DNA of 64,000 nucleotides. Origin: Achromobacter arsenitoxydans SY8. Lineage in GTDB: Bacteria > Pseudomonadota > Gammaproteobacteria > Burkholderiales > Burkholderiaceae_B. The DNA lies in NCBI RefSeq assembly GCF_000236785.1, contig NZ_AGUF01000043.1, positions 1 through 64,000 of the forward strand, read 5' to 3'. The notes beneath the pieces are model-generated. The model saw nothing but the letters and a program-made list of their open reading frames with translations, was not told the origin of the DNA and searched no databases. This document shows positions 26,095 to 36,349 of the stretch, one piece after another (within the stretch, counting starts at the first letter, position 1; every line of letters begins with the position of its first letter). Position numbers and translations under genes: made by a program.

Positions 26095-28485
26095 TCAGAC
26101 CTTGGGCGGCGCGGACTCTCTTTCGGGGTGACGGTGCTTGCCCAGCGCTTCGATGAACGCGGCGGCGGACTTGCCCGCCGCGCCATCCGCCAGCAGCAGG
26201 CCCCCGTCGTCCGGATCCGGGGCGATGCCGGCGGCCTCGAACACCCGCGCGCCCTCGCCCATCCCCATCAGCGTCTTGCCATGGCGATACGCATCGCGCA
26301 AAAACTCCAGCGCCCGCCCGTCGGCGCTCAGGCGCTCGGCGGCCGCCGCACCGCCGGGCACCACGGCGCCGTCGAACACTCCCGAAGGGTGGTTGTCGAG
26401 CGATGCGTCGGCGTCCAGCGCGCCGCCATCATCGGACTGCAGCGGACCGATGCGCTGCCCCACCAGCCGCACCACCGCGCCCGCCTTGATCAAGGCGTCG
26501 GCCACGGCCGACACCGCCTTGCCGTCCACGCCTTCAGCCGCCAGGATGGCGACCTTGCGCGTCGCCACGCCCCCATCGCCGGGCCTTGCGGTCAGCGATA
26601 GCGCGGGCGACATCGCCACCTCGGGCTTGGGCGGATTCGGCATCGCGCGCGGCAAGGGGTCCGGCAGCGGCATGCCCAGCTGGTCCGCCACCGCCTGCGC
26701 CAGCTCGTCGGACACGTTGCGCAGGGACGCCACCATGCGCTGACGGATGGGCGGCACCGTCAGCTTGCTCAGTTCGAACGCAAACGCGTTGATGATGTGG
26801 CGGCGTTCCCAGGCGGTCTGGCTGTCGTAGAACAGCGTGGCCTGGTTGTAGTGCTCGGCGAACCGTTCCGGGTGCCCGCGCAGCTCGTCGCCTTCGACGG
26901 GCTCGGGGAACGGCACGAAGCCGTCCATGCCCGCCTGGAACGGACAGCCGCCCGCCAGCGAGTTCGGCTCATAGGACACGCGGCCTCGATGGATCGCCTG
27001 CCGGTGCATGCCGTCGCGCTGGTTGTTGTGCACGGGCGCCAGCGGCGCATTAATGGGAATCTCGTGGAAATTCGGGCCGCCCAGGCGCGATATCTGCGTG
27101 TCCACGTAAGAATGGATGCGGCCGGCCAACAGCGGATCATTGGTGAAATCCACCCCGGGCACTACATGCGCCGTACAGAAGGCCACCTGCTCGGTCTCGG
27201 CAAAGAAGTTGTCGGGATTGCGGTCCAGCACCATCCGGCCGATGGGTGTCACGGGCACCAGTTCCTCGGGCACGATCTTGGTGGCGTCCAGCACGTCAAA
27301 GCTGAACCCTTCGGCCTGGTCTTCGGTGAAAACCTGCACCCCCAATTCCCATTGCGGCCCGTTGCCCGCGTCGATCGCTTCCCACAGGTCGCGCCGATGG
27401 AAATCCGGGTCCGCCCCCGACACCTTGACGGCCTCGTCCCACACTTGCGAGTGCGTGCCCAGCACCGGGTTCCAATGGAACTTCACCAGTTTGGAATCGC
27501 CCTTGGCGTTGACGAAGCGATAGGTGTGCACGCCGAAGCCCTGCATCATCCGGTAGCTGCGCGGGATGCCCCGGTCCGACATCACCCACATCAGCATGTG
27601 CGTAGATTCGGGCATCAGCGACACGAAGTCCCAAAAGGTATCGTGGGCCGAGGCGGCCTGCGGCATGCCGTGATGCGGCTCGGCCTTGACCGCGTGCACC
27701 AGGTCCGGGAACTTCATGGCGTCCTGGATGAAGAAGACCGGGATGTTGTTGCCCACCAGGTCCCAGTTGCCCTGGTCCGTGTAGAACTTGACGGCAAAGC
27801 CCCGGACATCGCGCGCCGTGTCCTTGGAACCGCGTTCGCCGGCCACCGTGGAAAACCGCACGAACACCGGGGTGCGCTTGCCCTTCTCGGCGAACAGCGA
27901 CGCAGCGGTCAGGTCCGTCAGCGGCTCGTAGCACTCGAAGTAGCCGTGCGCGGCCGAGCCCCGTGCATGCACGATGCGCTCTGGAATCCGTTCGTGGTCG
28001 AAGTGCGTGATCTTCTCGCGCAGGATGAAGTCCTTCAGCAAGGCCGGGCCGCGAACGCCTGCCTTGAGCGTATGCTGGTTGTCGCCCACCGGCACGCCCT
28101 GGTTGGTGGTCAGCGCCTGGCCGCCGCCGTCCGCGCGCACGCGGGCCAGGCGGCCGTCGACCTCGTTCACACCGGGCTCCGCGGCGCCGCCGGTCTTATC
28201 CGAGGACTCGCTTTCGGACAGGGAGCTGGCGCCCACGGACGGATCGACTGCTCCCACATGAACGCCTGCAACCGGACAGCGCGCGGCCTCTGCGCCGTAC
28301 TCGGCGGCCTTGTTGGCATTGTGGGGAATGGCCGCCGCGGTGGCGCCGACCGCCTCCGCGCGCTTGAGCGCCGGGTGCGCCGCCTTGCCCGCGGGCCCTG
28401 CCGCCGGACCGCTGTCCGTATTCAGGTAGGCGGTGTCCAGCGCAGCGCCGGGCGGCTTCGTCTTGCCGGGTTTCTTGCTTGCCAT
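26095..28485 (-). CDS. katE: Large-subunit haem catalase HPII, KatE type
   Basis: This 796-residue monofunctional catalase has the C-terminal DJ-1/GATase-like domain (about residues 640-790, [17 protein letters not shown]) of the large-subunit clade. Active-site features are the catalytic His in [11 protein letters not shown], the Asn in [11 protein letters not shown] and the haem-ligand Tyr in [15 protein letters not shown]. The first 110 residues are a low-complexity extension rich in Ala, Gly and Ser. It dismutates hydrogen peroxide in the cytoplasm. It lies 10 bp downstream of a ferritin-like gene, suggesting an operon for peroxide and iron management. Confidence 0.93.
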   Translation of the reverse strand: MASKKPGKTKPPGAALDTAYLNTDSGPAAGPAGKAAHPALKRAEAVGATAAAIPHNANKAAEYGAEAARCPVAGVHVGAVDPSVGASSLSESESSDKTGGAAEPGVNEVDGRLARVRADGGGQALTTNQGVPVGDNQHTLKAGVRGPALLKDFILREKITHFDHERIPERIVHARGSAAHGYFECYEPLTDLTAASLFAEKGKRTPVFVRFSTVAGERGSKDTARDVRGFAVKFYTDQGNWDLVGNNIPVFFIQDAMKFPDLVHAVKAEPHHGMPQAASAHDTFWDFVSLMPESTHMLMWVMSDRGIPRSYRMMQGFGVHTYRFVNAKGDSKLVKFHWNPVLGTHSQVWDEAVKVSGADPDFHRRDLWEAIDAGNGPQWELGVQVFTEDQAEGFSFDVLDATKIVPEELVPVTPIGRMVLDRNPDNFFAETEQVAFCTAHVVPGVDFTNDPLLAGRIHSYVDTQISRLGGPNFHEIPINAPLAPVHNNQRDGMHRQAIHRGRVSYEPNSLAGGCPFQAGMDGFVPFPEPVEGDELRGHPERFAEHYNQATLFYDSQTAWERRHIINAFAFELSKLTVPPIRQRMVASLRNVSDELAQAVADQLGMPLPDPLPRAMPNPPKPEVAMSPALSLTARPGDGGVATRKVAILAAEGVDGKAVSAVADALIKAGAVVRLVGQRIGPLQSDDGGALDADASLDNHPSGVFDGAVVPGGAAAAERLSADGRALEFLRDAYRHGKTLMGMGEGARVFEAAGIAPDPDDGGLLLADGAAGKSAAAFIEALGKHRHPERESAPPKV

Positions 28486-28495
28486 GAGCGTCTCC

Positions 28496-29110
28496 TTAAT
28501 GCGTCAGCAGCGAATCGCGCGCCTGTTCGGCCCGGGACGCGCCGATGGCGGATTCCACCTTCTTGATCTCTTCGGGTGGCGGCAGCACCGCGGGAAAGCC
28601 CAGCGACTCAATCCACAGCTCCCGCGACCAGCCTTGCGTGTGATAGAGGTGATGGTCCTCGTCGGTCGCCACCGCGTCGTAGGCCTGCTTCAGAATCTTG
28701 GCCTCCTCGCCTGAATGCTTGTCGGCGATCAGCCCGATCAGCGCCCAATTCGCGTGATCCTTGGTTTCGGCCAGCACCACGCATTCGGTGGCCACCAATT
28801 GCGCGGCATCCGCATCGCCGGCGCTGATCGCCATCTTCATCGCCCGGACCAGCGACTCGCCCAGGTGGCGCACGACGTCGCGGCCCGGCGACTTGGCCTG
28901 CGGATCCAGCTTCAGTTGTTCAAACACGGTCAGCAGCACGCGGCGATGCGTGCGGGTTTCTTCCAGGTAGCCCAGCCATTCCTTCTTCAGGTCGTCGTTC
29001 ACGGCGCAGGACACCGCGGTTTCGTAGATGGCGAGGCCCCCGATCTCGGTTTCCAGGGCCTGGTACAGCAGCTCCTTGATCTGGCGGGCGTTTCCGGCTT
29101 TGCGTTTCAT
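28496..29110 (-). CDS. Ferritin-like four-helix protein
   Basis: The start at 29110 follows aggaga 8 bp upstream and yields 204 residues; the frame continues upstream to 29461 without support. The protein has Glu/His-bearing helices typical of a di-iron ferritin-like bundle: ETEIGGLAIYETA, EETRTHRRVL, ECVVLAETKDHAN and ATDEDHHLYH. It resembles DUF892/YciF-like or rubrerythrin-like proteins. Placed directly before katE, it probably helps in peroxide or iron stress or stationary phase. The di-iron site is inferred from the pattern only. Confidence 0.75.
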   Translation of the reverse strand: MKRKAGNARQIKELLYQALETEIGGLAIYETAVSCAVNDDLKKEWLGYLEETRTHRRVLLTVFEQLKLDPQAKSPGRDVVRHLGESLVRAMKMAISAGDADAAQLVATECVVLAETKDHANWALIGLIADKHSGEEAKILKQAYDAVATDEDHHLYHTQGWSRELWIESLGFPAVLPPPEEIKKVESAIGASRAEQARDSLLTH

Positions 29111-29402
29111 GGGTAGTCTCCTGGTCGCGGGTCTTGGCATGGCGCTCGGACGGCGCTCATCCGGTGGGAAAGGCATGAAGGCGCCAACCCAGCAATCGCC
29201 ATGCCCGCGCAGCGCCCTCCCGTCCGCCCGGCGGATGCCGCGCCGCCGCCCGGCCGCGCCTGAGCCCCGCGTGGAAAAAATACAAGCCGCCCGCGCCGGA
29301 TTACGGCCCCATTTACCTTTAGAATTGAGGGCACTCTTACAACGGCGCACCGCCCCGCGCCAGGTCCTGCCTGGCGGCACTGGCAAGCTGAATCGCTGCC
29401 GC

Positions 29403-29753
29403 ATGAACATGAACGACATCTTCGCCATCGCAATGGCCCTGCTGCTGACGTACGCCGGCATGGCCTGCCTGGGCCTGGCGAAGCCCCGCCACTACGACGA
29501 GGTCTGGGGACGCGACCCCCACGCGGGCCACACGCGCGTGCTGCGCGGCGCCGGCGTGCTGCTGCTGGGACTGGCCATCCTTCCCTGCGTGGGTCTGTGG
29601 GGCAACATCCTGGGTCTGGTGGTGTGGCTGGGCTGGCTCTGCGCCGGCGCCCTGCTCTGGATCGGCATGCTGTCCTGGGCGCCCCGCCCGGCGGCCGGCA
29701 CCGCCGCGCTGGCCATGGCCATCTCTCTGCTGGGCTTGAGCATGGGCTTCTAG
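29403..29753 (+). CDS. DUF3325 membrane protein
   Basis: This 116-residue protein has three to four hydrophobic helices. The central signature GLAKPRHYDEVWGRDPH, then TRVLRGAGVLLLGLA is typical of DUF3325. Elsewhere such genes accompany TonB-dependent siderophore-receptor loci (with DUF3649 and PepSY proteins), but none of these is present here, so it stands alone. The start follows the only in-frame ATG before the first helix. Function unknown. Confidence 0.75.
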   Translation: MNMNDIFAIAMALLLTYAGMACLGLAKPRHYDEVWGRDPHAGHTRVLRGAGVLLLGLAILPCVGLWGNILGLVVWLGWLCAGALLWIGMLSWAPRPAAGTAALAMAISLLGLSMGF

Positions 29754-29876
29754 CCCGGACACCGACCGCCGGCCGCCGGACCGCCGGCCGCCGGATTGCG
29801 CGATTTCGCCGCCGGCTTTGCGCGGTTGACGCGCATCAAGCCGACACCAGATCCCTAGCGTTTTGCGCCCCATTGG

Positions 29877-29922
29877 CACCATATGTGGTGGTAGAGTTTT
29901 TCCACTCCACTACATATGGTGC
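29877..29922. promoter_or_regulatory. Pair of NrdR-box-like sites upstream of nrdD
   Basis: The two 16-mers are gcaccatatgtggtgg (29877-29892) and ccactacatatggtgc (29907-29922). They are near reverse complements of each other and each resembles the NrdR box acaCwAtATaTwGtgt. Their starts are 30 bp apart, close to the three-turn spacing usual for NrdR box pairs. The second box ends 5 bp before the nrdD start codon chosen here. NrdR is the ATP/dATP-sensing repressor of ribonucleotide reductase genes; its gene is not in the window. Confidence 0.7.
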
Positions 29923-29927
29923 CAAAC

Positions 29928-31922
29928 ATGGAAATCCAACACATCCTCAAACGCGACGGCCGCGTCGTTGCATTCGATAGCGACAAGATCGCTCAAGCCA
30001 TGGCGGCGGCGGGCCAGAGCACCGGGGAGTTGGACCTGGCGGGCGCGCGGACCCTGACAAGCGCGGTGGTCGCCGCCCTGGACGGCAACCTCTGCCCCGG
30101 CGTCGAAACCATCCAGAACCGCGTAGAAGAAGCGCTGGTGCAGGCCGGCCACTGGCGCACCGCGCGCGCCTACATCGTCTACCGCGAACAGCACGCTCGC
30201 CTGCGTTCACTGCGCCACACGCTGGTTGACGTGGAAAGCGCAATGGAAGAGTACCTGGACCAGCGCGACTGGCGCGTCAACGCCAATGCGAACCAGGGCT
30301 ACAGCCTGGGCGGCCTGATCCTGAACGTGGCCGGCAAGGTCACCGCCAACTACTGGCTGTCCAATGTCTTCGCGCCCGAGGCCGGACAGGCCCACCGCGA
30401 AGGCGACATCCACATTCACGATCTGGACATGCTCAGCGGCTATTGCGCGGGCTGGTCGCTGCGGCAACTGCTGACCGAAGGCTTCAACGGCATTCCCGGC
30501 AAGGTCGAATCGACGCCACCCAAGCACATGTCGGCCGCCATCGGGCAGATCGTGAACTTCCTGGGCACGCTGCAGAACGAATGGGCCGGCGCGCAGGCCT
30601 TCAGTTCCTTCGACACCTACATGGCGCCCTTCATCCGCCGCGACGCCATGACCTACGCGGACGTGAAGCAGTCGATCCAGGAACTGATCTTCAACCTGAA
30701 CGTGCCCAGCCGCTGGGGCACGCAGACGCCCTTCACCAACCTGACCTTCGACTGGACCTGCCCGGCCGACCTGAAAGACCAGATCCCTTACGTGGGCGGC
30801 GAGGAAATGCCCTTCTCCTACGGCGACCTGCAGGCCGAGATGGACATGATCAACCGCGCATACATCGAAGTCATGATGGCGGGCGACGCCAAGGGCCGCG
30901 TGTTCACGTTCCCGATTCCCACGTACAACATCACCCCCGATTTCGACTGGGACCATCCCAACACCGAGCGCCTGTTCGAAATGACCGCGCGCTACGGCCT
31001 GCCCTATTTCCAGAACTTCCTGAATTCGGACCTGGAACCGCACATGGTGCGCTCCATGTGCTGCCGCCTGCAGCTGGACCTGCGCGAACTGCTCAAGCGC
31101 GGCAATGGCCTGTTCGGCTCGGCTGAGCAAACCGGCTCGGTCGGCGTCGTGACCGTGAACTGCGCGCGCCTGGGCTACACCTGCCGCGGCGACGAGGCAA
31201 AGCTGATGGAACGTCTGGACTACCTGCTGGGCCTGGGCCGCGACGTGCTCGAAACCAAGCGCAAGGTGGTGCAGCGCTACATCGACCAGGGGCTGTATCC
31301 CTACACCCGCCGCTACCTGGGCACGCTGCGCAACCACTTCAGCACGCTGGGCGTGAACGGCATCAACGAGATGATCCGCAACTTCACCGATGACGCCGAC
31401 GACATCACCACGCCCGAGGGCCTGGCGTTTGCTGTGCGGCTGCTGGACCGGGTGCGCCAGCGCATGACCGAATTCCAGGAAGAAACCGGCCATCTCTACA
31501 ACCTGGAAGCCACCCCCGCCGAAGGCACCACCTACCGCTTCGCACGCGAAGACCGCAAGCGCTGCCCCGGCATCCTGCAGGCGGGCACCGACGCGCAGCC
31601 CTACTACACCAATTCCAGCCAGCTCCCCGTGGGCTACACCGACGATCCCTTCCAGGCGCTGGAACTCCAGGAAACGCTGCAAGGCAAGTACACCGGCGGC
31701 ACCGTGCTGCACCTGTACATGAACGAAGCGGTGTCGTCGGCCGACGCGTGCAAACAGCTGGTGCGCCGCGCGCTGACCAACTTCCGCCTGCCGTACATCA
31801 CGGTCACGCCCACGTTCTCGATCTGCCCCAACCACGGTTACCTGGCCGGGCATCACGAGTTCTGCCCGAAATGCGACGCCGAACTGCTGGCCAGGCAGAC
31901 GGCGTGCTGCACCCCGGCCTAG
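29928..31922 (+). CDS. nrdD: Class III anaerobic ribonucleoside-triphosphate reductase, body without glycyl-radical tail
   Basis: These 664 residues have an ATP-cone at about 1-90 (ILKRDGRVVAFDSDKIAQAM) and the ten-stranded barrel domain, including VPSRWGTQTPFTNLTFDW and SVGVVTVNCARLGY. A zinc-type tail, FSICPNHGYLAGHHEFCPKC, leads to a TAG at 31920-31922. The RVxGY glycyl-radical motif that must follow the zinc region is missing from this ORF. It is found in the same frame in the next small ORF, after a single amber codon. The start at 29928 was chosen over the ATG at 29916, which lies inside the NrdR-like box; neither has a strong ribosome site. The protein should reduce NTPs during anaerobic growth. 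Confidence 0.85.
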   Translation: MEIQHILKRDGRVVAFDSDKIAQAMAAAGQSTGELDLAGARTLTSAVVAALDGNLCPGVETIQNRVEEALVQAGHWRTARAYIVYREQHARLRSLRHTLVDVESAMEEYLDQRDWRVNANANQGYSLGGLILNVAGKVTANYWLSNVFAPEAGQAHREGDIHIHDLDMLSGYCAGWSLRQLLTEGFNGIPGKVESTPPKHMSAAIGQIVNFLGTLQNEWAGAQAFSSFDTYMAPFIRRDAMTYADVKQSIQELIFNLNVPSRWGTQTPFTNLTFDWTCPADLKDQIPYVGGEEMPFSYGDLQAEMDMINRAYIEVMMAGDAKGRVFTFPIPTYNITPDFDWDHPNTERLFEMTARYGLPYFQNFLNSDLEPHMVRSMCCRLQLDLRELLKRGNGLFGSAEQTGSVGVVTVNCARLGYTCRGDEAKLMERLDYLLGLGRDVLETKRKVVQRYIDQGLYPYTRRYLGTLRNHFSTLGVNGINEMIRNFTDDADDITTPEGLAFAVRLLDRVRQRMTEFQEETGHLYNLEATPAEGTTYRFAREDRKRCPGILQAGTDAQPYYTNSSQLPVGYTDDPFQALELQETLQGKYTGGTVLHLYMNEAVSSADACKQLVRRALTNFRLPYITVTPTFSICPNHGYLAGHHEFCPKCDAELLARQTACCTPA

Positions 31923-31979
31923 ACCGCCGGCCCCGTCCCCGCCGGGCATCCGCCCGGCACCCACTTACAAGGAAATCCT

Positions 31980-32162
31980 ATGCAAACCTTGACCGCCCCC
32001 GTCGCCACGTCCGCTCCCGCCGTCCAGCTGGACGACAGCCAGCGCGTGCGCTGCGAAGTCTGGACCCGGGTAATGGGCTACCACCGCCCGGTTTCTTCTT
32101 TCAACACCGGCAAACAGGGCGAATTCAATGAACGCCGCTTCTTCGTCGAACACCGCGCCTGA
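31980..32162 (+). CDS. nrdD: Separate 60-residue glycyl-radical domain of NrdD
   Basis: The ORF encodes 60 residues ending in RCEVWTRVMGYHRPVSSF, then NTGKQGEFNERRFF. That is the C-terminal glycyl-radical segment of class III ribonucleotide reductases, with the radical glycine predicted at Gly33. It has its own ribosome site (aaggaaa, 6 bp before the ATG). It is in the same reading frame as the nrdD body, and the 19 codons between the amber stop and this ATG contain no other stop. The start of nrdG overlaps its 3' end by 35 bp. It could be translated separately as a spare-part radical domain, or joined to the body by readthrough. Confidence 0.8.
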   Translation: MQTLTAPVATSAPAVQLDDSQRVRCEVWTRVMGYHRPVSSFNTGKQGEFNERRFFVEHRA

Positions 32163-32970
32163 GGGCGCGACACCCAGGGGCGCCCCGGCAACGGGCGCGC
32201 CGCAGCCAGCCGGAGCCGGCGCGCCGGCCTGCCAAGACGTACGCAGGCTGGCCGACCGGCCGGCCTACGCGGCGCCGCCGCAGCCCGTCATCCAGCCCCT
32301 GCCCAGGCATTCGCCCGCCGTGGGCGGGCTGGTGCCGTTTTCCACCGTGGACTGGCCGGGCCAGCTTGCCGCGGTGGTGTTCATCGCCGGCTGCCCGTGG
32401 CGCTGCCACTACTGCCACAACACCGAACTGCAGACCCGCGCCGCCCGCTACGACTGGCACGAAGTCCGCGCCTTCCTGGAAACCCGCAAGGGCCTGCTGG
32501 ACGCCGTGGTGTTTTCCGGCGGCGAACCCCTCAGCGAGCCGCGCCTGCCTTCCATGATCCGCGACGTCAGGCGCATGGGCTACCGGGTGGGGCTGCATAC
32601 CGCCGGCATCTATCCGTTGCGCCTGGCCGACGTGCTGCGGCACCTGGATTGGGTGGGCATGGACATCAAGGCCGACGCCAAGGGCTACGACGACATCACC
32701 GGACGGCGCGATTCGCAGCGCCCGGCGCTGGCTTGCCTGACGCAGCTGCTGTCGGCGGGTCCGGATTTCGAATGCCGCATCACCTGGCACCCCGACTGGC
32801 TGGACGAAGCCCGCCTTCTTGCCCTGGCGCGCGAGCTTGCGCGCCGCGGCGTGCAGCGCTTCGCCGTGCAGGCGGCGCGCTCGGCGCCCGGCACGCCGGT
32901 CGGACGCGCCCTAAGCGCGCAGGCGCAGGCGGAACTGCGGCACTCGTTCCAGGAATTTGCCTATCGCTGA
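32128..32970 (+). CDS. nrdG: Anaerobic ribonucleotide reductase activase NrdG (radical SAM)
   Basis: This 280-residue radical-SAM enzyme generates the glycyl radical on NrdD. The iron-sulfur motif is CPWRCHYCHN (C-x3-C-x2-C), preceded by VPFSTVDWPGQLAAVVF and followed by SGGEPLSE. The first 65 residues are an Ala/Pro/Gly-rich extension not needed for the fold. The ATG at 32128 sits inside the preceding glycyl-domain ORF, implying translational coupling. A later start is possible. The 3' end overlaps the convergent MocR gene by 10 bp. Confidence 0.9.
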   Translation: MNAASSSNTAPEGATPRGAPATGAPQPAGAGAPACQDVRRLADRPAYAAPPQPVIQPLPRHSPAVGGLVPFSTVDWPGQLAAVVFIAGCPWRCHYCHNTELQTRAARYDWHEVRAFLETRKGLLDAVVFSGGEPLSEPRLPSMIRDVRRMGYRVGLHTAGIYPLRLADVLRHLDWVGMDIKADAKGYDDITGRRDSQRPALACLTQLLSAGPDFECRITWHPDWLDEARLLALARELARRGVQRFAVQAARSAPGTPVGRALSAQAQAELRHSFQEFAYR

Positions 32971-34394
32971 GACAGGTGCGCCTTCAGGGTGGCCAGGAAC
33001 CGGGGCGACTCCACCGCCCCGACATTGCAGCGCGACCACGGCGACACCGCCGTGGGATCCACGCTGAACACGCGCCCAGGCGCCATGATGACCTTCTGCG
33101 GCATCAGCGCCGCCGCCAGGGTCAGGGAATCGTCCACGCCCGGAAAAGCCGACCACAGGTACAGCGAACTGGTCGGCCGGGCAAAAACCTCCGCCCCCAG
33201 CGCATCCAGCACCTGCAGCGCGTGGCCGGTGGCCGCCTCCAGCCGCTGGCGCAGCCGCACCAGATGCCGCTCGTAGTGGCCTTCGCGCAGCATCACGTCG
33301 ACCATGCGCTCGCAGTATTCGGAACTGCTGACATGCACCAGCGCCTTCAGGTCGGCCAGGTCGCTTGCCAGCGCCGCATTGCAGGCGATGAAGCCCACGC
33401 GCAACGCCGCGGAAAACGACTTCGAAAAACTGCCGATGTAGATCGTGCGCTCAAGCTGGTCCAGCGCCGACAGGCGCACGGCCGACGTGGGCTTGAAGTC
33501 GGCCAGCGGATCGTTTTCCACCACCATCAGGTTGTAGCGCTCGGACAGTTGCAGCACCTTGTAAGCCTTGGCGGGAGAGATATCCGAACCCGTCGGGTTG
33601 TGCGCCAGCGACTGCGTGAAAAACAGGCGCGGCTTTTCGCGCTGCAGCAAGGCCTCAAGCGCCGCCAAGTCAGGCCCGTCCGGCAGGCGCGGAACGCCCA
33701 GCATCCGCACGCCGGCCAGCTTCAGTTTGCCGAACAGCGGGTAATAGCCCGGGTTGTCCACCAGCACGGTCGAGCCCGGAGGCAGGAAATAGCGGATCAC
33801 CAGATCCATCGCCTCGTTTGCGCCGTGCGTCAGCACCAACTGCGACGGCGCTGCGCTGATGCCCACGTCGCCCAGCTTGCGCACCAGACTTTCGCGCAGC
33901 GGCGCGTAGCCGAAGCGGCTGCCGTACCGGAACAAGGCGCCCAGGCCCGTGCGCACCACCTTCTGGTGATAGCGGTCCATCCGCATATCCGCCAGCCACT
34001 CCACCGGCGGAAAGCCGTCGCCCACCGCAACCGCGTCGGGCTGGGTCTTGAGCTGCTCGCGCATGAGCCACACGATATCCATTGCGCGACTCAATTGCCC
34101 GGGTTCCTCGTCCGCGGGCGGACGCGCGTGGTCCACGTCCAGCACATAGAAGCCCGAACCGCGGCGCGGCTCCACCAGCCCGCGCGCCACCAGCATCTCA
34201 AACGCCACCACCACCGTGTTCTTCGCATAGCGGTGCAATTGCGCCAGTTCGCGCAGGGACGGCAGTTTGTCGCCCGCACGGTAGACGCCGTCGGCGATCT
34301 GCTGGCCGATCAGCCTGGCCAGGCTTTCGGCGATGGGCGCGGCCCGCTGTGGCCTGCCGGAGGGATTTGCGTCGTCCACGCTGGGGATTCCCAC
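32961..34394 (-). CDS. MocR/GabR-type regulator (GntR helix-turn-helix fused to aminotransferase-like domain)
   Basis: This is about 477 residues. An N-terminal GntR winged helix ([20 protein letters not shown], then [16 protein letters not shown]) is joined to a type-I aminotransferase-like domain with the PLP lysine in [18 protein letters not shown] and the upstream [10 protein letters not shown]. Such proteins are PLP-binding regulators, not aminotransferases. The start is uncertain: GTG codons at 34394 and 34379 and a TTG at 34424 are all in frame. It diverges from the HMG-CoA reductase operon over three matching 10-bp half-sites and is its likely regulator. Confidence 0.85.
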   Translation of the reverse strand: MGIPSVDDANPSGRPQRAAPIAESLARLIGQQIADGVYRAGDKLPSLRELAQLHRYAKNTVVVAFEMLVARGLVEPRRGSGFYVLDVDHARPPADEEPGQLSRAMDIVWLMREQLKTQPDAVAVGDGFPPVEWLADMRMDRYHQKVVRTGLGALFRYGSRFGYAPLRESLVRKLGDVGISAAPSQLVLTHGANEAMDLVIRYFLPPGSTVLVDNPGYYPLFGKLKLAGVRMLGVPRLPDGPDLAALEALLQREKPRLFFTQSLAHNPTGSDISPAKAYKVLQLSERYNLMVVENDPLADFKPTSAVRLSALDQLERTIYIGSFSKSFSAALRVGFIACNAALASDLADLKALVHVSSSEYCERMVDVMLREGHYERHLVRLRQRLEAATGHALQVLDALGAEVFARPTSSLYLWSAFPGVDDSLTLAAALMPQKVIMAPGRVFSVDPTAVSPWSRCNVGAVESPRFLATLKAHLSQR

Positions 34395-34425
34395 TGAATC
34401 GTTGCCGGAATTGGTGCAGTGCAAT

Positions 34426-34469
34426 GGTACTGTTTGCCCAAACTGTACCTCTGAATAGCGGTACAGTTT
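34426..34469. promoter_or_regulatory. Three half-sites, probable MocR operator
   Basis: The sites are ggtactgttt (34426-34435), aaactgtacc (34440-34449, inverted) and ggtacagttt (34460-34469, direct). The second and third are exact reverse complements and the first differs by one base. Mixed direct and inverted repeats are typical of MocR operators. A tagaat at 34473-34478 could be the -10 element of the mvaA promoter. Confidence 0.65.
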
Positions 34470-34513
34470 ACCTAGAATCAGGCCACTCGATTCTTATACG
34501 GAGACACGCCATC

Positions 34514-35800
<1,287 letters not shown>

Positions 35801-35869
35801 CCCCTGCAGGACTAGAACCCGAGGCGGCGCCGGCCAGGTCCGCGCGCCGCCCGACCACAGGAGAGAGAC

Positions 35870-36349
35870 ATGAAACACAGCCCCCCGGCGCCCTCCACGC
35901 GCCTGGCCGAAGTCTGGAGCGACACCGTGGACCTCAGGCACCTTGCCTGGGCCATCGGCATCGGCATCACGATCAGCGTGGCGGGCTTCTTTGCCGCCAG
36001 CCGCTGGCTGCGCGGCATGGTGGCCTCGCCCGAACTGGCCCACGCCTACGCCATGCTGGCCGGCCTGGCCGGCTGCGTGCTGGCTGGCGTCATCTGCGCC
36101 CGCCTGTTCCCGCCCAAGCGCGAAGTCATCGAACACAGCTCCACGCATGATCCGGCGTGGCGCGCCGAGGTGCTGGCCGAACTGGCCGAGCAGCCCGGCG
36201 GGCTGGGCACGCTGGCCGACCTGCCCGAACCCGTGGTCCGCGAACTCAAGGAACTGGACCTGTACGACCTGTTCGCCGAACCGGCGGGCAAGACCGCCGC
36301 CGCCGCACCCGACGCGCGGCCCGGCGCCGCCAGGGAGGCGCTGGCATGA
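35870..36349 (+). CDS. Small membrane protein, probable small subunit of a TctA-type transporter
   Basis: This 159-residue protein has two central membrane helices (LAWAIGIGITISVAGFFAAS, then YAMLAGLAGCVLAGVICARL) and a hydrophilic Glu-rich C-terminus. Its stop overlaps the start of the TctA-like permease by 4 bp (ATGA), so the pair is translationally coupled. Gene order and topology recall the small TctB subunit, but the sequence lacks classic TctB features. aggagag upstream fixes the start. No closer identification is possible from sequence. Confidence 0.65.
   Translation: MKHSPPAPSTRLAEVWSDTVDLRHLAWAIGIGITISVAGFFAASRWLRGMVASPELAHAYAMLAGLAGCVLAGVICARLFPPKREVIEHSSTHDPAWRAEVLAELAEQPGGLGTLADLPEPVVRELKELDLYDLFAEPAGKTAAAAPDARPGAAREALA

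Noticed and set aside
26797-28566. Long plus-strand frame opposite katE
   Set aside because: It is a shadow of the catalase gene caused by high GC; it has no recognisable domain or ribosome site.
29111-29461. N-terminal extension of the ferritin-like protein
   Set aside because: A good ribosome site precedes the ATG at 29110, and the extension is low-complexity basic sequence.
30207-31964. Long minus-strand frame opposite nrdD
   Set aside because: The nrdD frame carries clear family motifs; the opposite frame is a His/Gln/Val-rich shadow.
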